Shown here piece after piece: positions 56,721-64,000 of a stretch of DNA of 64,000 bases. Numbering within the stretch: the first letter of the stretch is position 1; the number at the start of each line of letters is the position of its first letter. The notes below the pieces were generated by a model, which saw only the letters and a program-made list of their open reading frames with translations, was not told the DNA's origin and did no database searches. The translations under genes and the position numbers were made by a program. The DNA is from Panax quinquefolius. Its lineage: Eukaryota > Streptophyta > Magnoliopsida > Apiales > Araliaceae. The DNA lies in assembly GCA_020205615.1 (NCBI GenBank), contig CM035167.1, positions 134,864,568-134,928,567 of the forward strand, read 5' to 3'.

Positions 56721-57250
56721 TGTGGCGGTGAAGGATCGGACGAGGCGATTCAGATTCTTGATGAGCGAGTTCTTGAATATTTGTATGCGAAATGGGTCTT
56801 CTACCACGGACGTCGATGGGCGGTATTATTCAGCGAGTCGGAGGATTAGTCAACAGGCCATGATTTCGGTTCAAAGCGACAAACAAGCGAAAGTGAGTAT
56901 GAAGCGGTACTTGCGAGGATTCTGGTGGCAAAAAGTCTTGAAGTCTGAAGAATAATCATCTTTAGTGATTCTCGATTAATCGTTAAGCAACTTTACGGGA
57001 ATCTGAAGCTCGAGGCCCAAAAATGATCAAATATCTAGCGAAATTGAATGAACAACTTGACATTTCCAATCCTACGAGTTTGAGGATCGGCGTAATAACA
57101 ATTCAATTCTTGATGCACTTTCTCAAATTAGCCACTACGGATGTTAACGTCTTTGATGGGTCGGTTTATTTAGAAACTTTGCAACATCTGAGTGTCCATT
57201 ATGAATCGATAATGTGCATTGGCCGAACAAATTTTTTATTTGGTTGACTC
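56721..57250 (+). pseudogene. Second (archaeal-type) RNase H of the Tat lineage
   Basis: The YEAVLARILVAKSL-like, FSDSRLIVKQL-like and GNLKLEAQKMIKYLAKLNEQ phrases lie at about 56895-57060, then DALSKLATTD-like sequence near 57110. A duplicate RNase H after the first one is a hallmark of Tat-lineage Gypsy elements and supports the lineage call. Confidence 0.6.
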
Positions 57251-58530
57251 CATATATAGAGTATCTGGCGGATGGCGTCTTACCTTCGGATCGGATGCTG
57301 TAAGAAAATCAAGTATAAAAGTGCTAATTTTGTTACGATTGATGGGGATCATTAGAAGAGCTTTCTCATCTCCTTATTGAAATGCTTGACTCCATCGAAA
57401 AAGCTGAATATGCTCTTGGAAAATACATGAAGGTACCATGAATTTGATGTTTCGGGTTTAGAAAATTATCATAAATCCTGGATGAGAAGAAGAATTTAGA
57501 ATCCTGATTATGATTATGAGTTATCTGTGTGTGGCGACCATATGGCGGCTAAGTCATTGCTTTATAAAGTACTTGACAAGGATCTTATTGGCTACCATCT
57601 TGAAAAGCGTTGAATATGTCGAAAAGTGCGAGAAGTGTCGACTCAGCGGTCAGATCCCATGACCATACGGAAGAGCTATACTCGATCTTATCTCTATACC
57701 CTTTCTTTATGCAGGGGGTTGATATATTGGGTCCCTCTTAGAAGGCAAAAGGTCGAAGTCGACTTTGTTATAGTTGCCATCGATTATATGACTAAGTGGG
57801 TAGAAGCAAAACCACTTAGGTTAATAGCGAACGAGGAATGCTTGAAATTTTGAAAGAATCGGTAGTATTTCGTTTGGGATTCCTAAAGTGGTAATATCGG
57901 ACAATGGACGTCGGTTTGTGGGATCGAAATTTGAGGCATTCTTGAAAGAAGCTGAGAATTGACACGAGAAAGACTTTGGTGGCTCATCCACGGTCGAATG
58001 GACAAGTTGAAGTGACTTGATGGCGAGCGGCTTCTTTGAATGGGATCAGCCTTGATTAGATGAAGCGAGGCGGATGGCGGAGGAGCTACTTAGCGTGTTG
58101 TGGGCTTATCGAACTACTCAGGGACTCTGACGGGGATTCACCTTTTAGGCGGCTATAATGCGATGCCTTAGTCGGTTGAAATTGGATCTCCGGTCTTGAA
58201 TTGACCCGATTCGGAGAAATCTCTGATGAGGAAGGGCTTAAGGCCAATCTTGATTTACTTGAAGAAGTAAGAAAGCGGCCTTAATCGGGTTGGCGACTAT
58301 CGTGAAGAGTGGCTAAGCATTATAATAAGGGGTAAAATGTCGAAGGTTGAAGTGGGAGATTTTGTCCTCGGAGAAATAAAGCATCTACACCTCGAGAATA
58401 TGGGAAAAGCGATGCCAAAGCTGGGAAGGGCCGTATGAAATAAGCTGAAGTCTTAAAGGCGGGAACTTATCGATTGAAAGCATTAGATGGGTGATAATTA
58501 AGAATACTTGCACTTATTTGGCGGGCTTAG
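57251..58530 (+). pseudogene. Tat-like integrase, frameshifted
   Basis: The HHCC zinc-finger region lies near 57530-57650 (CGDHMAAKSLLYKVLDKDLI, CEKC). The core begins with FVIVAIDYMTKWVEAKPL (57755-57820, first catalytic Asp). The second Asp lies in VISDNGRRFVGSKFEAF near 57890-57935. The C-terminal domain is at about 58360-58530 (APREYGK, VLKAGTYRLKALDG, IKNTC). Frame shifts separate the blocks. Confidence 0.75.
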
Positions 58531-58644
58531 AAAGTACTTTCGGTAGAAATGATGTCGATTACCTTTGGAAGTCTGTAAATATTTATGTCATCATCGATAA
58601 AAGTTCCCTTTTTCTCGAACAAATTTTGTCTTCATTCTTGATCG

Positions 58645-59065
58645 GATCATCGAAGTTAGGAGGTTCGGTGTGGACTCATTGGCCATTCGATGGCGACCTT
58701 TTGGTGAGGTGGTCCTTATGAGTTTGTCGGGCCCCCGTGGTAGTGCAAGCGTCGTTGGTGTTAGGAGGTTGGGTGGACTCATTTGGCCATTCGATGGCGA
58801 CCTTTTGGCGGTGGTCTTATGAGTTTGTCGGGCCCTTACGTGGTAGGCAAGCGTCATTAGTGTTAGGAGGTTGGGGTGGACTCATTTGGCCATTCGATGG
58901 CGAGCCTTTTGGCGGTGGTCTTATGAGTTTATCGGGGCCTTTCGTGGTAGGCAAGCGTCGTTGGTGTTAGGAGGTTCGGGTGGACTCATTTGGCCATTCG
59001 ATGGTAGCCTCTTCGGCGGTGGTCACTTAGACCTTGTCGGGCCCTTCGTGGTAGGCAAGTGTCAT
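58645..59065. repeat. ~104 bp tandem repeats, four copies, after the integrase
   Basis: Copies start with TTAGGAGGTT at 58655, 58761, 58863 and 58967. Each holds CATTTGGCCATTCGATGG and GAGTTTGTCGGGCCC...GTGGTAGGCAAGCGTC. Shorter partial units (TTGTCGGGCCC...GTAGGCAAGTGTCATCTT) continue to about 59225. Confidence 0.9.
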
Positions 59066-59530
59066 CTTTAAAGGCGTTATCGGGGCCCTACGTGGTAAGC
59101 AATTATAAACACTTAGACCTTATCGGGCCCTTGGGGTAGGCAAGTGTCATCTTTTAGACTTTGTCGGGCCCGCCGTGGTAAGCGAATGTCATCTTTTGGT
59201 TTTATTAGGCCTTTAGGGGTAAACAAATTCGATGAAGCAGATATATCTCACACTTGGTAACTAATAAGTATCCCTTTACTTTATTACCTAAATTTTTTCT
59301 AAGTGTTGAGTTAGGAAGCTTCATTCTTACACTTCATCTTATACATTATATGGCATGTTTAGTTGTTACCTAATGATTCGGGTTTCATCCATGAAGGGGT
59401 TTGTGCATCTTTTCACTTAAATAAATATTGGAGTATTGGCGGAAAATAAATATCTAGAAAGTCATAAGGAATGAAGCCATTTTCATTAATATTTAATTTA
59501 ATTACACTTATTGATAATTCTTACAAAATC
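59066..59530. other. Partial repeat units and spacer of the Tat-like element
   Basis: Two to three shortened units of the preceding array, then AT-rich non-coding sequence. No ORF is supported. Confidence 0.5.
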
Positions 59531-62017
59531 TTTGTAAATTAAAAGGCGGAAAAAGACATAGCAAGAACATCGACTTGAGCGCCATCTTCTTCGTCGTCCG
59601 AAGAATCGAGTAAGGATGGGTCGAGTTGGCTGCGAGCTGACTTCTCTCCTTGCCACGACTTACCAAAGCTCGTAACTCTCGGAGTATATCTTCATTATTT
59701 CCCGTTGATTTAAATCAGGAGTTAAGGTACTCTTAGCATATTTGTTTGCGAAGGTCGTCGGATTAAAGGGGCCCGAAGGTCTCGAAGAGCCTTGAGTTCT
59801 CGGATTTCCTCTTGAGTTTGAGCGCTTTATTCATGTGTGTGAGTCTCTGCTTGCCTCCGACTTATGGATAGTCTTGGTCAAGATCTTAGCATCGACCTTT
59901 AATTCCTCGATCTTCTCCATCCTTATCTCGCTCCTCGAACCAAGTCGACATTCATTTTGGCGATCTCCTCGTCTTTGTGCTTTGGTTGACTTGAGTTCTT
60001 CCTTGGAGGCCTTCACATCTCCTTTGGCTTGGGCTAACTCTTTTGAAGACCTTCATTTGTATGAAGAAGGCATTCACGTTGAGTTTTCTCCTTCGCTTGA
60101 GGTAGACTTGACATGGCATTCTCCTTCCTCAAGATCTCTTCTTAGATTCGACCCGAGAGACCTTGGGCGAAGGCGTCCGAAACCGCATTGGCCTATGTTT
60201 CCAATACCATTTGATCGGTTTTTCAAATATATAAGTATTGAGATAAATTGAAATAAAGAAGATACTCGTTTACCTTCGCTTGAGTAGCTCGTACCTTATT
60301 TGAGTAGATCCCATTCGAGGCTGTTCCGAAGCGATGATCGTCGGTTTCACGAACAAAGGTGTTGAGCAGTTGGAAGGAAAATGAGCATTAGTCGGGGCCA
60401 CATTGTTGGAGAGGCCGTGGCGTCCGTCAATTCGGTGGTTGGTTATCTTGGAGGAGAAGGTGGAGGTTCTTAGCGACTTGGTGAAAGTCTGCGTGTATGG
60501 TTTCGGGAGAAGGAGATCGAGGCGGGAATGCGTTCGGGAGTTAGCGAAGGAAGCGGGAGATGAACGAGGGTGGATGTCGATGGTTGTTTTCTTTTTCGGG
60601 AAGGAGTGAGGATCGGCCGGTTGGTTCATTTATCGAAGCGCGTGGGTTTACGTGGATGTGGTTGGAGGTGTAGCGGTAGAAGAGGTAGGGACTCGAAGCT
60701 CTTGGCGATCGAGGGGGTTATCTTGGTTCTTATTTTTTTTTTTACGAAGGACCTTAGCTTGCGATCGTCTGAAAGGAATATCGAGTAGGCTCCTCTCGGC
60801 GGGGTAGGTTCGGAGGTTGGAGGATTGGGATTGGTTGAGAAGGTTGTTTGGGGGTTGCTTGGGAAGTGTTTGGGGTCACTTTCGGGGTTTGTTTACGATT
60901 GGGTGGTTTTGGATCGTTTGGCGGATCTCTTTCTTGGCGAGGTCGAGGTTTTCTTGGGTATGTTGGGTTCGTCGGTTTGAGGTTAAATCGGTTTGAAAGG
61001 AAGAAGTTGGTGGGTCGGTGGTAGGGGTTAACACAGGAAGATTCTTGGTAGGATGCTCTTCACTTGCATCGCATTCATCCACCTTAAAAAATCTTCGGTC
61101 TCTCACCTCCGAAGTCGGTTTGATCGGAGACCTGCAAAAAACCACGTATCGAGAACTGTATCAACTTATATAGCTCGAAATTATGTTACAAAGTTATTCA
61201 AAACTTACATTTGTGGTTGTATAACCAGGGCTTGTTTGGTCGAAGTGTGAAACTCCATTCTTTTGGAGAATCTTCCTCAAAAATCTGCCATCTCCCTCAC
61301 CCGTTCTTGGATATGTCTCGAAAGTCGGAGAGACACAGTCGGAGGTAGTCGGTCTGGAAGAGAAGAGATCTCGAGGTCCGTGATGAAAAACCACTTCTCG
61401 TACCAACCTTTGTTCTTTGGAAGGAGTATTCATCGAGGATCTCTCTCGAACACAGTGTTGGGTCGAGGAGATTGCTTGCTTAACACTTTGAAGCCTCGTT
61501 CTCGAGACTACCCGTGAGAAAGAGGGTGAAGAAGATATCGACGGAGGAGCGATCCCTAGTTAATGGCAAAGGCGATAAATGCGAAGATGTGGATGTAGGA
61601 GTTGGGCACTAATTGGGTGAAGCCCAACTCCTATAAACCTAAGAGGGTAATGATGAAGACATGGGAGGTAGGTGAACCCCTTTTCGGGAAGAGTGGCGGG
61701 CATGGCGACCCAACCGTCCGATTCATTTGGTACATCTGCTCTTGGGAGGCGAGGGGCCCTTATCAGCGTACATGTCGGGAATCGATACTTGAGTCTGAGC
61801 ATGCATATTTGATTCAAGTGGTGAGAGGCGGATGTTGGCATTAGGGAATTGTTCCCCGTTCTTGAAGAAATCGAGAGGTGGGAGGTCGGAGAAGGTTTTC
61901 CCCGTGGTGGTTGATTGGGGTTGGAACTCGAACCCTCTTGGTTAGGGTTTGGGTTGGGAGAAAGCGATCTTGATAGGAGTTGCGAAGAGGAGAGTTACGG
62001 CGAGAGGTTTGGTCACC
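59531..62017 (-). pseudogene. Probable antisense coding region between pol and the 3' LTR
   Basis: Read on the minus strand, successive open pieces occur at 61841-61560, 61433-61194, 61145-60876, 60629-60270 and 60016-59831, starting after a possible ATG at 62017. The last piece is lysine/glutamate rich and would form a coiled coil (KASKEELKSTKAQ, IEELKVDAKILTK). The GVGLHPISAQLLHPHLRIYR phrase near 61580-61640 resembles proteins annotated as putative gypsy-type or plant transposon proteins (PF04195), a comparison from memory. Tat-lineage elements are known to carry extra ORFs here, some antisense. The frame is broken several times; function unknown. Confidence 0.45.
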
Positions 62018-62398
62018 ATTGTTAAGATTTTGTGAAGCGAGAGAAAGAAATTTGCGAGAGAAGAAGAAAGCTCAAGGTTCAAATTTTGAATTAGCGAGTA
62101 AAAGCCGTCGAGAATTGGTAAAGTTTACCTTTTATCTTTGTGGTTACCGCGGTAATTAAAGTGACACATTTAATTCAACTGCAATGATGATGAATGGGAA
62201 GAGGTTTCGTCCGTTTTAGACCTAAATATCTTCACTATGTGGGCTTGCGTCTATTGGGCTTCTCAACTTCTATACGATAACAATTTGGGCTTTGATGGGC
62301 GAGTTTCACTTTGGATCTCTTATGACTTATCATAGTTGGTTACGTCAGGCCTATCTTGTTTATAGTCTTTCATTAAACACCACATTTAATATAAGACT

Positions 62399-62408
62399 AG
62401 AGGGGTAA
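62399..62408 (+). other. Polypurine tract of the Tat-like element
   Basis: AGAGGGGTAA directly precedes the 3' LTR start TGTTGGGCC; expected plus-strand primer. Confidence 0.65.
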
Positions 62409-63034
62409 TGTTGGGCCGTAATCTTTTTCTTATTGGTAGAACTTATTGGGCTCCTCCCTTGGATCATGTTATCTTTAAGTCGTGGTTGGATCCGGTCACT
62501 TGGGTCATTTCTATTATTTGGGCTTAGTCGTTATATTGGCCCATTATCAAATGGTCAACTTAACTTGACTTTGACCGAGTAATCATTATGCGAATAATGG
62601 TTGACTATTATATACGCCACTTTCTTTGCGTGGCATTAATGAGGATGGGACTCGAGGATAGCGGCGGTGCAAGCGATGTGCAATGAGGTGTGAAGGTATT
62701 GTTTTATTTACTTTGAAGTAATGGGAAGTGAGGGAAAAAGGTGTCGAGGAGGTGGTGGGTGGTACGATGGCAAGAGTGGAGTATCGTGGGGCTAAGATCA
62801 CATAAGAGGGTAAATAACACACACATTTCAATAGAATTCGATTATCTCTCTCGAGGCGTTAGATAATATTTTTCTCCATTGTTGACCTTGTGATCGCTTT
62901 GTCATCTTGACTCTCATGGGGCTATCTCATAACGGTGTCGGTAATCGAAACTTTTGGTGTTGACTTGTTTGTTGGTATGCGAGGATATTGGATGGCGTCT
63001 TGGTGATTGGGACGTGAGAAAGATCTTGGCGTTA
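62409..63034 (+). mobile_element. 3' LTR of the Tat-lineage Gypsy element
   Basis: Begins TGTTGGGCCGTAATCTTTTT and ends near TCTTGGCGTTA; the last CA seen in the 5' LTR is missing. It matches the 5' LTR along its length, with many small indels. No exact 5 bp target duplication could be assigned because both outer boundaries are blurred. The minus-strand ORF inside (62831-62586) also occurs in the 5' LTR and is not coding. Confidence 0.8.
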
Positions 63035-63149
63035 TTGAAATGTATTCCTATCAATTAAAAATTTAGTCCTCCCCTTTTGATCTAGTCTTGGTTGCAGAAA
63101 TTGAGCCTGATACCGTGCTAGTACTATAAAACAAAGACCAAGAATTGAA

Positions 63150-63443
63150 GTGATACTCCCTGTGTTCCCCAGTAAGGTTTTAGTGTTCACCTACCCTGAA
63201 ACTCATGCATTAGAACACGCAAAGAAGAAAGGTAGAGAAGCAAAATTACAGCAATGTTTGAAGAATGCAGTACTCAGAGAAAGGCACATATGTTATTCTT
63301 TTGCTATTCAAAACAAAATTTCAAGATTTAGTTATTTTAAAATAGACTCTTCTTATTTGTTTTTTGGAGAGCCACTTTGTGTTCTAATTTTTGTCTCTTC
63401 TTCAATTCTCTCTCTAAATCAATTTAATTTTTCTTTATCATAA
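63150..63443 (+). CDS. Unrecognised ORF or exon fragment
   Basis: A 97-codon open frame opens with a MILPVFPSKVLVFTYPETHA stretch and a basic EHAKKKGREAKLQQCLKNAV helix-like segment (about 63198-63260). It then becomes hydrophobic and low in complexity towards the stop. The first half has protein-like composition and could be one exon of a gene continuing elsewhere, with CAG at 63169-63171 as a possible acceptor. I do not recognise the family. Confidence 0.25.
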   Translation: MILPVFPSKVLVFTYPETHALEHAKKKGREAKLQQCLKNAVLRERHICYSFAIQNKISRFSYFKIDSSYLFFGEPLCVLIFVSSSILSLNQFNFSLS

Positions 63444-64000
63444 TGGTTAAGTTTTCATTAGTACTCATGATACAAATAGAATTCTAAATGTAGAAATATA
63501 TACAAGAAGGCAACGTATAATTAATTCTTTAATGCAAATTCAAGATATTAAATTTTTTTAGTTTAATTTCAATAATTATATGTTACATAATTATATTGTT
63601 TATTTGGTTGAAGAATTTTTAGGAGAATTTATTATAAGCTTTGATTTTTGACAATTTCCTTGACCTCTTGAGAGCTTGTATTTGAATCACTTTTAATTAA
63701 TAGTCAATTTTTTTTATTAACTTTTTACTCTTTAATCAAAACCATGTTCACCTCCCACAAAAAGTCTAATTTTGGGGAGAAGACAAAATAGTGAAAGATG
63801 GACAAGAACTACTCTCTTTGCGAGATATAATTTAATTTTAATTGATAAAATTATTATAATTATATAATACACAAAAATATTATTACTCATAAAATTTATT
63901 TTATTTTAAACTTGTATTAATTATTATCAATTTTAAATTTTACGATATCGTGATTTTATCTTAAAAAGTGAGAGAACTTTTATATTTATAGAAGAGAAAC
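63444..64000. other. AT-rich spacer, nothing recognised
   Basis: No coding, repeat or RNA signal was seen to the window end. Confidence 0.4.

Noticed and set aside
1..64000. tRNA, rRNA or other structured RNA genes
   Set aside because: No cloverleaf-like or rRNA sequence was recognised by eye. The tRNA-like phrases are short retrotransposon primer-binding sites only; a tRNAscan run would settle it.

Overview
This window is nuclear DNA of a flowering plant, most likely a eudicot. The evidence is GT-AG introns in a DUF620-family gene, a plant class I small heat-shock protein, AT-rich intergenic DNA, Stowaway and CACTA-type MITEs, and large nested Ty3/Gypsy LTR retrotransposons. Only two host genes look intact: the DUF620 gene (three exons, 6305-9219, + strand) and the small HSP (51028-51510, + strand). 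A third, an LRR receptor-like gene of the PII-2/RLP29/TMM type (45123 to about 47991), is broken by a solo LTR and a frameshift.

Layout. 1-1608: C-terminal part of a decayed hAT (RICESLEEPER-like) transposase. 1609-6304: AT-rich spacer with two Stowaway MITEs and three copies of a ~136 bp hairpin MITE, then the DUF620 promoter. 6305-9219: DUF620 gene with an 87 bp CACTA MITE in intron 2. 10165-10684: a long-inverted-repeat element. 10820-44476: one large minus-strand Tekay/Del-like Gypsy array with three LTRs and two internal regions. Both internal regions carry the same CACTA insertion at the same nucleotide. A second CACTA (B) sits in the truncated left LTR, and a plus-strand non-autonomous Gypsy element (34464-42931, target duplication ATAGA) sits in the right LTR. 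44477-44830: GGAGG-rich tract. 45123-47991: LRR pseudogene with a solo LTR of the same family (target duplication TATAA). 48243-48805: two MITEs. 51028-51510: small HSP. About 51942-63034: a Tat-lineage Gypsy element on the + strand with dual RNase H, a repeat array and a probable antisense coding region. 63035-64000: spacer with one unrecognised ORF.

No cellular pathway links the host genes; the story of the window is its transposon stratigraphy. Read in order: a Gypsy element was hit by a CACTA element, the composite was duplicated by unequal recombination between LTRs, one unit lost its integrase, and later insertions (CACTA B, the non-autonomous Gypsy) landed in the outer LTRs. Reading frames in the repeats are broken every 100-300 bases, often at the same GC-rich motif in every copy, whereas the single-copy genes are clean. 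Part of the apparent decay may therefore be consensus error. All boundaries and homologies were read by eye, with no database search.
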